Translations under genes and position numbers: made by a program
The notes under the pieces: model-generated
What the model saw: the letters and a program-made list of their open reading frames with translations, nothing else
Database searches by the model: none
Told to the model about the DNA's origin: nothing
Assembly: GCF_001434475.1 (NCBI RefSeq)
Contig: NZ_AZGF01000007.1
Span: forward strand, 47,214 to 111,213
Reading direction: 5' to 3'
From: Paucilactobacillus suebicus DSM 5007 = KCTC 3549
GTDB lineage: Bacteria; Bacillota; Bacilli; Lactobacillales; Lactobacillaceae
DNA: 64,000 nucleotides
Shown here: one piece after another, positions 17,212 to 27,294 of the stretch
Layout: each line of letters opens with the position of its first letter
Position numbering within the stretch: position 1 is the stretch's first letter

Positions 17212-17640
17212 ATGGTTCACCTATATTTTCATACTAATGATCCCTCAAAACGTAAAGCTGTAAAATGGTTAGCGGAACATGATATTGATTTAGAACAACG
17301 CAATATTGAAAACGAACCGTTATCAAAAGATGAAATTATTCACCTGTTTTCATTATCTTTAGATGGAACTGATGAATTGATTTCTAAACGCTCAAGAGAC
17401 ACTAAGGCTTTAAATATTGATCCGGATCAGATGACAATGAACCAGTTGACTGATGCCATCTCAAACACTCCGCATATTCTAAAGAACCCGATTATTTTTG
17501 ATAAACATAAACTAGTCACAGGTTTTGACTTGGAAAAAATTGGTGCTTTTGTACCAAAAAAATTGCGGAAGCTTGAATTATCAGCATTATTCGCAAAGCT
17601 AAATCCAGCGAAGAACAACCAAAATATTACACTTGCATAG
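17212..17640 (+). CDS. Spx/ArsC-family paralogue without the CxxC switch
   Basis: The 142-residue protein aligns end to end with the true Spx at 61914-62315: DGTDELISKRS matches [11 protein letters not shown], and NPIIFDKHKLVTGF matches [14 protein letters not shown]. It contains no cysteine at all: positions 10 and 13, the redox pair in Spx, are Asp and Lys. Gly52, needed in B. subtilis Spx for binding the polymerase alpha C-terminal domain, is kept, while Arg92 is replaced by Asn. It therefore probably binds RNA polymerase without sensing oxidation. AAGGAG precedes the ATG. The C-terminal tail differs from Spx, so ClpXP turnover may also differ. Confidence 0.83.
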   Translation: MVHLYFHTNDPSKRKAVKWLAEHDIDLEQRNIENEPLSKDEIIHLFSLSLDGTDELISKRSRDTKALNIDPDQMTMNQLTDAISNTPHILKNPIIFDKHKLVTGFDLEKIGAFVPKKLRKLELSALFAKLNPAKNNQNITLA

Positions 17641-17650
17641 AATTTATTTA

Positions 17651-17688
17651 GAGATTAAGACGTGGTTCGTCTTAGTCTCTATTTTTTT
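17651..17688 (+). terminator. Terminator of the Spx-like gene
   Basis: GAGATTAAGACG pairs with CGTCTTAGTCTC across a 5-nt loop and is followed by seven T. Confidence 0.88.
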
Positions 17689-17752
17689 AAATAACTAACG
17701 TAAAAGACACGGAAAATATCTTTTCCCGTGTCTTTTACGTTAGTTATTTAAA
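17686..17752. repeat. 27-bp perfect inverted repeat between convergent genes
   Basis: Positions 17686-17712 and 17726-17752 are exact inverted copies around a 13-nt centre that itself pairs as GGAAAA/TTTTCC with one bulge. It starts inside the T run of the previous terminator and ends 4 bases before the stop of the minus-strand gene. It lacks a clean T run on the minus side, so it is either an unusual terminator for that gene, an mRNA 3'-end stabiliser, or a remnant of a small mobile repeat. Confidence 0.85.
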
Positions 17753-17756
17753 CTGG

Positions 17757-18332
17757 CTATTCAACTGGTTCCCATGAATAATGAGCTCGCTGGCCACCAA
17801 TCAACTTGGGCCTGCTTTTCAAATATGTCACATGAGCTAAGCCAACCTCTTTTACTGATGTCCGCACCGGAATCTGTACAAATTTAACATGCATTCCGAT
17901 CGATGTATCTCCAATATCAATTCCACCTGCCGCAATTACATGTTCGACTTCAACAGGATCATTGAATTTTTCATACGCCGCCACTTGTGTTCCTCCACCA
18001 GCATTTAATGCGGGAAATACAGTAACTTGTTCGAATCCACGTTCATCAGCTTCTGTACGTTCCATTAAAAGCGCCCTGTTTAAATGCTCGCACCCTTGGA
18101 CCGCCAAATGCAATCCACGTTGCTGAATCAATGGTAAGATCACATCAATCACCATGCGACCAACTTCAATTGAAGAATGCTTACCAATCTTATGACCTTG
18201 AATTTCACTAGTACTGGATCCAAGTACAATCAGTGAATCCTTAGGAAAATTAGCATCATCAAAAAACTCAGTTACTCCCCTTTGTAACTGTTCCCGACTT
18301 TCCTCTAAATTAAATTCACTCGTTACAATCAC
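17757..18332 (-). CDS. UPF0340 / DUF436 family protein (YwlG-like)
   Basis: This 191-residue protein matches the conserved Firmicutes family of B. subtilis YwlG, whose function is unknown. Recognisable blocks are LIVLGSSTSEIQGHKIGK, LAVQGCEHLNRAL, FPALNAGGGTQVAAY and GGIDIGDTSIGMH. The start is uncertain: a GTG at 18332 is immediately preceded by AGAGG with no spacing, and no better in-frame start is visible. It follows prs on the same strand after 23 bases. Confidence 0.8.
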   Translation of the reverse strand: MIVTSEFNLEESREQLQRGVTEFFDDANFPKDSLIVLGSSTSEIQGHKIGKHSSIEVGRMVIDVILPLIQQRGLHLAVQGCEHLNRALLMERTEADERGFEQVTVFPALNAGGGTQVAAYEKFNDPVEVEHVIAAGGIDIGDTSIGMHVKFVQIPVRTSVKEVGLAHVTYLKSRPKLIGGQRAHYSWEPVE

Positions 18333-18355
18333 CCTCTATAATCTCTAAGTTTGTT

Positions 18356-19354
18356 CTATATTTTAGCACTTTCGTTGTCTGAACTCACAAATAATGAATC
18401 GACAGGTTCATTATTATGAATTCTAACAATTGCTTGGCCTAATAATGAAGCAACGGACAGTTCGACTAATTTAGGCCCCTTTTTATCCTCAGGAATGTCA
18501 ATAGAATCTGTAACGATTATCTTTTTAATCGGTGCCTCATTGACTTTATCCATGGCATTACGTGAAAACACACCATGAGTTGCACAAGCATATACTTCAC
18601 TAGCACCAAAATTTTTAAGTGCAGTTGCAGAAACCGCCATGCGGACTCCAGTATCAACGATATCATCAATTAATATTGCTATCTTGTCTTGAACATCACC
18701 AATCACATACTTGGGCACAGATTCGGTTTTGCGTTCAATTTCTTCTGGACTGCGATTATCGATAATCGCAATTGGTGCTTTGAGGATTTCAGCAAATTTA
18801 CGAGCACGTGTAACACCAGCATGATCAGGTGCAACGACAACGATGTTATCCGTTAATTTTTGGTTGTAAAAATAGTTTGCAAGTAATGGAGCGGCTAACA
18901 AATGATCTACTGGAATATCAAAGAATCCTTGAACTTGTGCCGCGTGGAGATCTAAAGTAATAGCTCGATCAACTTGATCAGTTTCCAGTAATGATGCAAT
19001 CAATTTAGCCGTGATAGGTTCACGTGATCTTGCTTTGCGATCCTGTCTTGCGTACCCATAATAGGGAATAATAACATTAATAGTATTGGCACTCGCACGC
19101 CGAAGAGCATCCACCATAATGAGCAACTCCATAATGTTTGTGTTTACTGGATCAGATATTGATTGGATGACATATACTTCACATCCACGGACACTTTCGT
19201 TAATCGTAATCTGAATTTCCCCATCCGCAAATTGTTTAATGGATGCATCACTTAATGGAATGCCTACTTCTTTAGCCACTGATTCAGCTAAGGGCCGATT
19301 TGAATTAAGTGAAAAAAGTTTTACATGCGAAGCATTTTTAATTCCCGCCATCAT
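18356..19354 (-). CDS. prs: Ribose-phosphate pyrophosphokinase (PRPP synthetase)
   Basis: The 332-residue enzyme makes PRPP from ribose-5-phosphate and ATP for nucleotide, His and Trp synthesis. Visible motifs are the Mg-binding [18 protein letters not shown], the catalytic loop [17 protein letters not shown] and the PRPP loop [16 protein letters not shown] lies 6 bases before the ATG at 19354 and a second ATG follows. A TTG upstream at 19381 has no site. The locus beside recD2 rather than glmU suggests it may be the second prs copy carried by many lactobacilli; this is an inference. Confidence 0.92.
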   Translation of the reverse strand: MMAGIKNASHVKLFSLNSNRPLAESVAKEVGIPLSDASIKQFADGEIQITINESVRGCEVYVIQSISDPVNTNIMELLIMVDALRRASANTINVIIPYYGYARQDRKARSREPITAKLIASLLETDQVDRAITLDLHAAQVQGFFDIPVDHLLAAPLLANYFYNQKLTDNIVVVAPDHAGVTRARKFAEILKAPIAIIDNRSPEEIERKTESVPKYVIGDVQDKIAILIDDIVDTGVRMAVSATALKNFGASEVYACATHGVFSRNAMDKVNEAPIKKIIVTDSIDIPEDKKGPKLVELSVASLLGQAIVRIHNNEPVDSLFVSSDNESAKI

Positions 19355-19419
19355 TAATATCTCCCGAATTTTATTTTTCAATCCATTATCGCAACATTTG
19401 GCAATAAGTGCAAGCTGAT

Positions 19420-21891
19420 CTACTTTTCATTTACCACAACTTCAAAATCCGCAGGCTTAGTACCATGCATTCCGATCATCGGATCAATTTTTCCATTTGC
19501 GATTAAATCTGTAGTTAAAGTATGATCTTTTTCTTGATCAACATTTTCTGTTGATTCTGTAGTTTTGTCTTTTGACACCTTGTTCGAATCATCCACCGTC
19601 ACATTAGGCATTCTTTCGCCGCTAAACGTTTCTGAAAGACGTTGTAATAAGGAAGTTTGTCGGTTAACAGCCTCATTTTTAATACAATCAGCAAACGATT
19701 GCGGATCACCAAGAAGAATCAGCTTATTTTTAGCACGCGTAATTGCTGTATACAACAGATTTCTTTGCAGCATTCTACTAAATTGTGGCACCATTGGCAA
19801 AATGACCATATCAAACTGGCTGCCTTGTGACTTGTGGATTGAAATACAATATGCCAATTTAAGTCTCTGCCACTCATTTCTAGAATAAGTGACTTCGGTT
19901 TGATCAAATCTAATTGTCATTTGATCAGTTTTAGGACTACCTGGTTTTTTTGTCTTAAGTTCCAAACCTACGATCGTTCCTATATCACCGTTAAAAACAT
20001 TGTTTTCTGGAGAATTAACCAGATGCAATACTTTATCACCAATACGAAAATGCTGGTCTCTAAATTCAACTTCTTTAGTCTTCGAATCTTTAATTGGATT
20101 AAAGATATTTTGAGACAGGTCATTAATACGATTAATTCCCGCACTACCCTTGTACATTGGAGCTAATATTTGAACTTGTTCTGCACTAAAATTCCGTTTT
20201 TTCGCCTTAACAATAATTTGGTCAATTACACCTGCAACTTGATCAGCTCGACATTTAATAAATGAGCGGTCAGAGTATGATTTTGTCATATCTGCAGGCA
20301 CCTCACCTGTTTTAATGGCGTGGGCCAGCGGAATAATCGATGATTCTGCCGATTGACGATAAATGTGATTAAGTTCAAGTTTCGGTAATTGATCAAATTG
20401 TAGTAAATCGTAAAACACTTGACCCGGTCCAACTGATGGAAGTTGATCTTTATCGCCAACTAAAATTACTTGCATCGTGCTGGGAACTGACCTAAGCAGC
20501 GTCTTAAATAATAGAGTATCGACCATCGAAAGCTCATCCACAATGAGTAGTGCCCCTTCAAGATCACTTGCATTCATGTCCGTGGGCATCTCTCTGCCGT
20601 TCAAACCAAGTAATCTATGAATAGTACTTGCGGGTAATCCTGTTGTTTCACTCATTCGTTTGGCTGCTCTTCCAGTCGGCGCGGCTAACAAAATTGGAAA
20701 TGGTCGATCTTTATATTCATTAATATCTAAAGAATATTCGTGTAGTTGAGCAAAAGCGGCAACAATGCCATTAATAATCGTTGTTTTTCCAGTACCAGGA
20801 CCACCTGTTAATAGGAATACCCTAGATTTCAGTGCTCCTACCATTGCCTCAGTCTGTGATTCATCGTAGTCAATATCAAGTTGTCCCTCGATTTTGCTGA
20901 TTGTCTTCTGAATATCTTTTTCATCTATATCAATTGGCTGATCAGCAACCAGTCTGTGAAGATGTTCAGCAATTTGCCATTCACCACTAAACAGTGCACT
21001 TGGATAAATCTTCCCATCTTGCCCGACAACTTGATTGTCTTTTGCAAGCTGTACTAACTCATCAGCTACTTTTTGCGGCTCAATCCTAACACTTTGACTA
21101 CTTTCCAACATGTCGAGTGCATTTCCAAGCAGCGGTTCCATGAAGGTATATGTATCCCCACTTTGCATTGTCATTTCATCTAAAGCCTGTAAAATCCCCG
21201 CTGCTAATCTTCTTGGATCATCGACGCTAATGCCCAATTGTTGAGCAACTTGATCAGCTCGTCTAAAGCTAATCCCGTCAATTTCCTGTGCTAACTGATA
21301 CGGATTTTGGTGGATTACCTCTATAGTCTGTTCGCGATAACGTTCAAAAATTGCAGTTGCAAGTGAACTACCAAAACCAAAATCATTTAATCCAATGATA
21401 ATTTCATCCATTCCTTGATTGTCGCTGAGATTGTCAACCAACGTCTGAACAATTGCCGGTCTTAATCCTAGTGGTGACAAAACTGATGAATCATTCACAA
21501 TTTTTTTAACCGCATCCGTACCTAATAAATCAACAATTCGCTCGGCAGTTTTCTTGCCAACACCTTTGAATTGCTCCCCAGATAGAAAACTGATTAATCC
21601 CTCTCGAGTGGTCGGCTCAGCACGATGATAATTGATCGATTGAAATTGTTGTCCATATTTAGGGTGATCCACTAGTTTCCCTTCAAACCGATAAAGTGCA
21701 TCATCATCAACATCCCCAAAATTTCCAGTTGTAACAATTTCATCCTCAGGCCAATCAAAGTTACTTTCTTCAACATGAATTAACAATACCTTGTAAAAAC
21801 TGTCAGGGCTTGCAAAAAAAGTCGTTACTACTTGTCCAATTAAAAAAGATGACTCAACGGGGTCATCAAATAAACTGATTGAATTATCCAT
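19420..21891 (-). CDS. recD2: RecD2-type SF1B DNA helicase
   Basis: The 823-residue helicase has the long N-terminal OB and helix-hairpin-helix region ([20 protein letters not shown]) that separates RecD2 from RecBCD RecD. Walker A follows ([16 protein letters not shown]), then Walker B VDELSMVD, the [15 protein letters not shown] motif and the C-terminal [14 protein letters not shown] and YTAITRAK motifs. RecD2 works 5' to 3' in replication restart and mismatch repair in organisms using AddAB. AAGGAG lies 8 bases before the ATG. The last 70 residues are acidic and variable. It lies in a block with a TPR gene upstream and prs downstream. Confidence 0.94.
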   Translation of the reverse strand: MDNSISLFDDPVESSFLIGQVVTTFFASPDSFYKVLLIHVEESNFDWPEDEIVTTGNFGDVDDDALYRFEGKLVDHPKYGQQFQSINYHRAEPTTREGLISFLSGEQFKGVGKKTAERIVDLLGTDAVKKIVNDSSVLSPLGLRPAIVQTLVDNLSDNQGMDEIIIGLNDFGFGSSLATAIFERYREQTIEVIHQNPYQLAQEIDGISFRRADQVAQQLGISVDDPRRLAAGILQALDEMTMQSGDTYTFMEPLLGNALDMLESSQSVRIEPQKVADELVQLAKDNQVVGQDGKIYPSALFSGEWQIAEHLHRLVADQPIDIDEKDIQKTISKIEGQLDIDYDESQTEAMVGALKSRVFLLTGGPGTGKTTIINGIVAAFAQLHEYSLDINEYKDRPFPILLAAPTGRAAKRMSETTGLPASTIHRLLGLNGREMPTDMNASDLEGALLIVDELSMVDTLLFKTLLRSVPSTMQVILVGDKDQLPSVGPGQVFYDLLQFDQLPKLELNHIYRQSAESSIIPLAHAIKTGEVPADMTKSYSDRSFIKCRADQVAGVIDQIIVKAKKRNFSAEQVQILAPMYKGSAGINRINDLSQNIFNPIKDSKTKEVEFRDQHFRIGDKVLHLVNSPENNVFNGDIGTIVGLELKTKKPGSPKTDQMTIRFDQTEVTYSRNEWQRLKLAYCISIHKSQGSQFDMVILPMVPQFSRMLQRNLLYTAITRAKNKLILLGDPQSFADCIKNEAVNRQTSLLQRLSETFSGERMPNVTVDDSNKVSKDKTTESTENVDQEKDHTLTTDLIANGKIDPMIGMHGTKPADFEVVVNEK

Positions 21892-21919
21892 TAGGCCATC
21901 TCCTTATATTTAGATATCA

Positions 21920-22603
21920 TTACTGCTTTGGTCCCTTACGCAATGCCTTTTGAATGTCATCAATTTTACTCTCACTGCGTGAATAATAATCAGGATCCAA
22001 CTGTTTTGCTTGGTTTAGATAATCCTTATATTCTTCACCAAGAACCATCGCAACTAGCCCACGGTTAAACTGCGTGTCTGCCCTACCGGGATGACGCTTC
22101 AAAATATCATCGTAGAAGTCTGCAGCTTGTTTGAAATTTCCTAACGCAAGAAGTGCATCACCCAAAACCTGGTTGATTTCAGGATCTTGTTTACGCAAAT
22201 CATGTGCTGTTAATCCATACGCAACAGCTCGTTTGTAATCTTTCATTTGGACTAGGCTCTGTGCCATCATCAAGTACGCATCTGCTTTTAGTTTATCATC
22301 ATTAATTTTGTTATAGAAATTAATAGCATCTTGGTATTTACCAAGCTCATAATATAAATTTCCTAAACCGTAACTTAGTAAATTAACGGCCTTTTTGTCA
22401 TCTTTAAAGATCCCCAGTGCCTTCATAAACAGTTCCTCAGCCTGTTCATGGCTATTTAATCTTGTCAGTAACGTACCTAAGTCGTAATAATTTTGAACCT
22501 TGTCAGGATGTTCATCGATGGCTGTCACTAACTTACCAACCAATTTCTCAGACTGTTGTTTCTGAGCTTCACGATCAAAAGTTTCATTATTTTGTTTTGT
22601 CAT
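21920..22603 (-). CDS. Tetratricopeptide repeat protein
   Basis: The 227-residue soluble protein is built of about five TPR units, for example YYDLGTLLTRLNSHEQAEELF, LGNLYYELGKYQDAINFYN and LGDALLALGNFKQAADFYD. TPRs mediate protein-protein contacts, so this is an adaptor of unknown partner. GAGGTG precedes the ATG. It sits between the phosphatase gene and recD2 with short gaps, so it is co-transcribed; whether it acts with RecD2 is not shown by the sequence. Confidence 0.87.
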   Translation of the reverse strand: MTKQNNETFDREAQKQQSEKLVGKLVTAIDEHPDKVQNYYDLGTLLTRLNSHEQAEELFMKALGIFKDDKKAVNLLSYGLGNLYYELGKYQDAINFYNKINDDKLKADAYLMMAQSLVQMKDYKRAVAYGLTAHDLRKQDPEINQVLGDALLALGNFKQAADFYDDILKRHPGRADTQFNRGLVAMVLGEEYKDYLNQAKQLDPDYYSRSESKIDDIQKALRKGPKQ

Positions 22604-22617
22604 TGCAATTCACCTCT

Positions 22618-23274
22618 TTAAATAGTATCAGTTGGATCATTTTGTGATCTGTTAAGATACGATGTTTCGTTCCACTTCACTAAATGATAACCATTTTGAT
22701 CAGCATCAATAATCGTAGTTGATGTATTACTTAAGCCACCGCGATCTCTTAAATGTTCTATCGATACGCCTAACAACCCATTGATACCCGCATTCATTGC
22801 CGCTCCATGAGAGACTATGATCACATTTTTCTCGCCTTGGTTAGCCTGAACAATTTCGTCCACAGCATTTTTAAATCTAAACATTACCTGTTCAAAACTT
22901 TCTCCCTGAATTTCATCAGCATCGTATCTGTCTGGATGATTACGGAAAGCATCAAATGCTGTCGGGAACTGTTGTTTGACATCATTAAACAACATTCCCT
23001 CCATCTTACCAAGATCAAATTCGGATATACCGCTAACCAATGACAACGGAATGGATTTTCGCAATTGCGACCTTAAATAATTTGCAGTATCGCGTGCACG
23101 CTTAATTGGACTCGCATAGATATGTGCAAATGGTACACCCGATAACGATTTTGCTAATAATTTAATTTCCTGATAGCTTTCGTCAAGAAGTGGTGAATCT
23201 CCATGCATTCCTTGGTATCGCGACTCCAAATTCCACTTTGTTTTACCGTGTCGAACAAAATATAATCTAATCAT
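22618..23274 (-). CDS. Histidine phosphatase family protein (phosphoglycerate-mutase-like)
   Basis: The 218-residue protein has the catalytic RHGKT near its start, followed by NLESRYQG-GDSPL, Arg in the ASPIKRARDTA motif, a middle Glu and the second His in VIVSHGAAMN. It belongs to the GpmB/CobC branch, whose members are phosphatases of diverse substrates, and the glycolytic mutase role is unlikely. I start it at ATG 23274 with AAGGAAG upstream; the 20 upstream in-frame codons overlap its promoter. Confidence 0.88.
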   Translation of the reverse strand: MIRLYFVRHGKTKWNLESRYQGMHGDSPLLDESYQEIKLLAKSLSGVPFAHIYASPIKRARDTANYLRSQLRKSIPLSLVSGISEFDLGKMEGMLFNDVKQQFPTAFDAFRNHPDRYDADEIQGESFEQVMFRFKNAVDEIVQANQGEKNVIIVSHGAAMNAGINGLLGVSIEHLRDRGGLSNTSTTIIDADQNGYHLVKWNETSYLNRSQNDPTDTI

Positions 23275-23305
23275 CTTATCTTCCTTACCTAAATCAACTG
23301 ATCCT

Positions 23306-23334
23306 ATTATCCCAATATCAAGATTAATGTGCAA
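23306..23334 (-). promoter_or_regulatory. Predicted promoter of the phosphatase-TPR-recD2 block
   Basis: TTGCAC (23334-23329) and GATAAT (23311-23306) are separated by 17 bp, about 30 bases before the phosphatase start. With the mnmA terminator upstream this marks a new transcription unit. Confidence 0.55.
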
Positions 23335-23372
23335 CTTTATTTTAACACCAAATATAGGTCAATCTAGCTAGA

Positions 23373-23408
23373 AAGACCTCTTGTCTACAAAATGTAAACC
23401 AGAGGTCT
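23373..23408 (-). terminator. Probable terminator of mnmA
   Basis: AGAGGTCT (23401-23408) pairs with AGACCTCT (23374-23381). The T run after it on the minus strand is short (TTTC), so strength is uncertain. Confidence 0.5.
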
Positions 23409-23421
23409 CAAAAATTATTTT

Positions 23422-24570
<1,149 letters not shown>

Positions 24571-24626
24571 TCAAATAGATTCTGGAAAAATCTACGATTG
24601 AAGGTCGCAACAATCCAGTGCTTGCC

Positions 24627-24635
24627 ATTATAACA
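24627..24635 (-). promoter_or_regulatory. Extended -10 promoter of mnmA
   Basis: TGTTATAAT on the minus strand gives a perfect -10 with the TGN extension about 75 bases before the mnmA start. No good -35 is visible. A small TAGATT/AATCTA hairpin lies in the leader. Confidence 0.5.
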
Positions 24636-24658
24636 AACTTAACTTTTATATGCACGCA

Positions 24659-25000
24659 TTATAGTTTGACAAATACATCTCTATCAATCATTTCGTTTAG
24701 TATAAAGTGATATTGAGTTACAAATTCATCAGCGCGAGAGTGATTAAAAATATTGACCGATGCGGTTCCACTTGTATTCACTGTATCCATTTTAAATTCG
24801 TCTAAATCTGCATTAATAGTTATTTTTAATTTGGCAGCAGCATTAAATGGTGACGCTGTATCTAGTGAACCAACATAAACAAAGGCACCATGTCGTGTTG
24901 GATCAAATCCTAAATCTCTCAAAGTATATTTTTTAACATTAGGACTTATTTGATATATGTCACTATCGCCTTTTACTTGAACCTGCTTAGAAAATGCCAT
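24659..25000 (-). CDS. DUF1831 family protein
   Basis: This 113-residue protein starts right after the cysteine desulfurase stop (GAGGT lies inside the desulfurase end) and matches DUF1831, a family I know from lactobacilli where it regularly accompanies this desulfurase. The sequence is a small alpha/beta domain with YTLRDLGFDPTRHGAFVYVGSLD and LKITINADLDEFKMD. It has no cysteine, so it cannot itself relay persulfide sulfur. A scaffold role for the desulfurase-MnmA step is an inference from neighbours. Confidence 0.8.
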   Translation of the reverse strand: MAFSKQVQVKGDSDIYQISPNVKKYTLRDLGFDPTRHGAFVYVGSLDTASPFNAAAKLKITINADLDEFKMDTVNTSGTASVNIFNHSRADEFVTQYHFILNEMIDRDVFVKL

Positions 25001-25001
25001 A

Positions 25002-26165
25002 TTAATTTACCTCGCTCTTCTGACCAAGACGGGCCACAATTTTTGCAAGGGCATCAATAAACTTTGTAATCTGGTCACTAGTCGTATATCGACCAAAACT
25101 AATTCTAATTGACTCACCGATTCGAGGACTATCAGCTCCAAACATCGCCGTCAATACATGTGAAGGTTCAAGGTTGCCTGCGGTACATGCAGAACCACCA
25201 GAGACTGCAAAACCTGCCAAATCAAGATTTGTTTGAATAACATAAGTCGAAATGCCCTTAATCCAAATGTTAAAAACGTGATTTAACCGATCAGGTGCTA
25301 CAACACCATTTACTTCAAAATCGATATTATTTTTCTTCAGTCCGTCACTAATTTGTTGTTTGAATTGAAAATACTTTGCCTGACGGTGATTTTTTTCGTC
25401 ACTAGTCAAGACTGAAACTGCCTTTCCAAACGCAGCAATCGCAGGTACGTTCTCTGTTCCTGCTCGTCTCTTTGTTTCCTGATCCCCGCCCTTAACAAAA
25501 CTCTGAAAATTAATTCCTTCTCTTCGATACAAGAAACCAATCATTTTAGGCCCGTTAATTTTGTGTGCAGATGTCGAAAGCATATCAATATGATCCGCAT
25601 CGACATCAATGTCCAATAGACCATAAGTTTGAACAGCATCAGTATGAAACCATGCCTGATGATCCTTGAGAATTTCACCAATTTCATGGATCGGCATTCG
25701 ACTACCAACCTCATTATTGCCCATCATTATTGAAACAAGGATTGTATCATCACGAAGTGCATTCTTAAAATCATCGATCGAGATTTCTCCGTGTTCATCA
25801 ACGGGCAGGTAGGTAACGTCAAATCCCTTATTTTCCAAATAATGTAATGGCTTTAAAACTGCCTCATGTTCAACGGCAGTTGTAATAATATGCTTGCCCA
25901 ATCCTTGTCTAGCTTCAGCAGTTTGCAAAATTGCCGTATTATCACTTTCACTGCCACCACTGGTAAAAATAATTTCGTTATCATGCGCGTTAATACTCTG
26001 TGCAATTGTATGACGTGCTTCATTCATCACCATTGCAGCTTGTCTGCCAAAACTGTATCCAGTGGATGCATTTCCAAAAACGTTCTGCATCTTATCCGTC
26101 ATCTCGGCAATTACCTCCTCAGACATTGGAGTTGTTGCCGCATTGTCTAAGTAAATCTGTTCCAA
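25002..26165 (-). CDS. Cysteine desulfurase (NifS/IscS-like, YrvO type)
   Basis: This is a 387-residue PLP enzyme that releases sulfur from cysteine onto its own active-site Cys. HTDAVQTYG and the PLP-Lys motif STSAHKINGPKMIG are present, as is the Cys loop SGGSACTAGNLEPSHV. The long loop with Cys indicates a class I enzyme. It starts at TTG 26165 with AGAGGAG 8 bases upstream. The DUF1831-mnmA genes that follow suggest it supplies tRNA thiolation, like YrvO of B. subtilis; no Fe-S scaffold gene is near. Confidence 0.93.
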   Translation of the reverse strand: MEQIYLDNAATTPMSEEVIAEMTDKMQNVFGNASTGYSFGRQAAMVMNEARHTIAQSINAHDNEIIFTSGGSESDNTAILQTAEARQGLGKHIITTAVEHEAVLKPLHYLENKGFDVTYLPVDEHGEISIDDFKNALRDDTILVSIMMGNNEVGSRMPIHEIGEILKDHQAWFHTDAVQTYGLLDIDVDADHIDMLSTSAHKINGPKMIGFLYRREGINFQSFVKGGDQETKRRAGTENVPAIAAFGKAVSVLTSDEKNHRQAKYFQFKQQISDGLKKNNIDFEVNGVVAPDRLNHVFNIWIKGISTYVIQTNLDLAGFAVSGGSACTAGNLEPSHVLTAMFGADSPRIGESIRISFGRYTTSDQITKFIDALAKIVARLGQKSEVN

Positions 26166-26178
26166 AATTAAAACTCCT

Positions 26179-26874
26179 CTACTTTGCTTGAGCCGTGAAG
26201 AAATTTAACAGCATTTGAGCTGAGCGTTTTCCAGCTTCAATAATAAACTCATCAAAAGAAACTCCTGCATCTTCATCCCCTGTATCAGACATCGCTCTGA
26301 CAACGACGTATGGTACACTGTGATCCGTTGCGACCTGGCCAACAGCTGCTCCTTCCATTTCACTAGAAAGCGCATCTGGAAAATTAGCCAAAATATTATT
26401 AATTGCCTCTTTGCTGGCAATAAACTGGTCTCCACTAACAATTAATCCTCTGGTGACCTTCAATCCTGTTTCTTTCCCAGCGTTAACAATTTGATTTCCC
26501 CACTTTTCAGACGCTTCAAAAACAGCAGGTTGTCCTGGCAACTGACCTGGCTTATAGCCAAAGGCAGTAGCATTAACGTCATGATAAGCTGTTGCAGACG
26601 ACACAACAACATCTCCAACATGGAGTCCTTCTCCAATTCCACCTGCAGATCCAGAATTAATTACTACGTCTGCGCTAAATTCAACAATCAAATGTTCTGT
26701 CGTAATACCAGCTTCAACCTTACCAATTCCGGATTCGACCAACACAACAGATTGTCCTTTAATTGTTCCTTCAAAATAATTTTTACCGCCTAACACCGTC
26801 TTCTTTTCATCATCCAATGCAGCTATCAATTCCTTAATTTCTTCAGGCATTGCACAAATAATTCCAAACTTCAT
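26179..26874 (-). CDS. mtnN: 5'-methylthioadenosine/S-adenosylhomocysteine nucleosidase
   Basis: The 231-residue enzyme cleaves adenine from MTA and SAH, the first step of SAH recycling and of the LuxS route. Family blocks are MKFGIICAMPEEIKEL, NSGSAGGIGEGLHVGDVV, SGDQFIAS, the substrate site SSEMEGAAVGQVA and the catalytic Asp in RAMSDTGDEDA. I start at the ATG at 26874 because MKFGIICAM is the usual N-terminus; another ATG lies 7 codons upstream. No luxS is in the window. It precedes the desulfurase on the same strand. Confidence 0.93.
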   Translation of the reverse strand: MKFGIICAMPEEIKELIAALDDEKKTVLGGKNYFEGTIKGQSVVLVESGIGKVEAGITTEHLIVEFSADVVINSGSAGGIGEGLHVGDVVVSSATAYHDVNATAFGYKPGQLPGQPAVFEASEKWGNQIVNAGKETGLKVTRGLIVSGDQFIASKEAINNILANFPDALSSEMEGAAVGQVATDHSVPYVVVRAMSDTGDEDAGVSFDEFIIEAGKRSAQMLLNFFTAQAK

Positions 26875-26898
26875 ATCACTAATTCCAACTTTCATTAA

Positions 26899-27294
26899 TT
26901 ATCCAACAAAAAATAAAATCAAATATACAATCACGATTGCAACTACTAAACAAATAATAGCAATATTTAATTTATGTTTTAGCCTTTGAACCTTAAATTC
27001 AACCGTGCCAACGCCTGAACGTGAGGTTCTTACATCTTCATCATTTGGCTGATCATCCAAGTCAGTATTTTGATGATTACTTCGTCTCGTATTAAATTCA
27101 TTACCCGACCTGGTCTCGTTTGGTTCATTTTCATCAATTTGATCTTCCGTAGGTTTATCCCGTTCATCCTTTGGTTGAATCCGACGTCTAAAGGAACCAA
27201 CCCTTTTTTCTTGGGTTGGTTCCTGTTGTTCCTTATGTTGCCGACGATAAGCCTGCCGAGATAAAGGTTCTTGTTCTTGTTCATCTTTAGCCAT
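26899..27294 (-). CDS. Unknown charged protein with C-terminal membrane helix
   Basis: The 131-residue protein has about 100 highly charged, low-complexity, probably disordered residues (EQEQEPLSRQAYRRQHKEQQ) followed by one C-terminal hydrophobic helix (about 108-130, LNIAIICLVVAIVIVYLILF). It is thus a tail-anchored cytoplasmic protein. No family assigned. Its start overlaps the nudF stop by 8 bases and it ends 24 bases before the mtnN start, so it is part of the same transcript. Confidence 0.72.
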   Translation of the reverse strand: MAKDEQEQEPLSRQAYRRQHKEQQEPTQEKRVGSFRRRIQPKDERDKPTEDQIDENEPNETRSGNEFNTRRSNHQNTDLDDQPNDEDVRTSRSGVGTVEFKVQRLKHKLNIAIICLVVAIVIVYLILFFVG

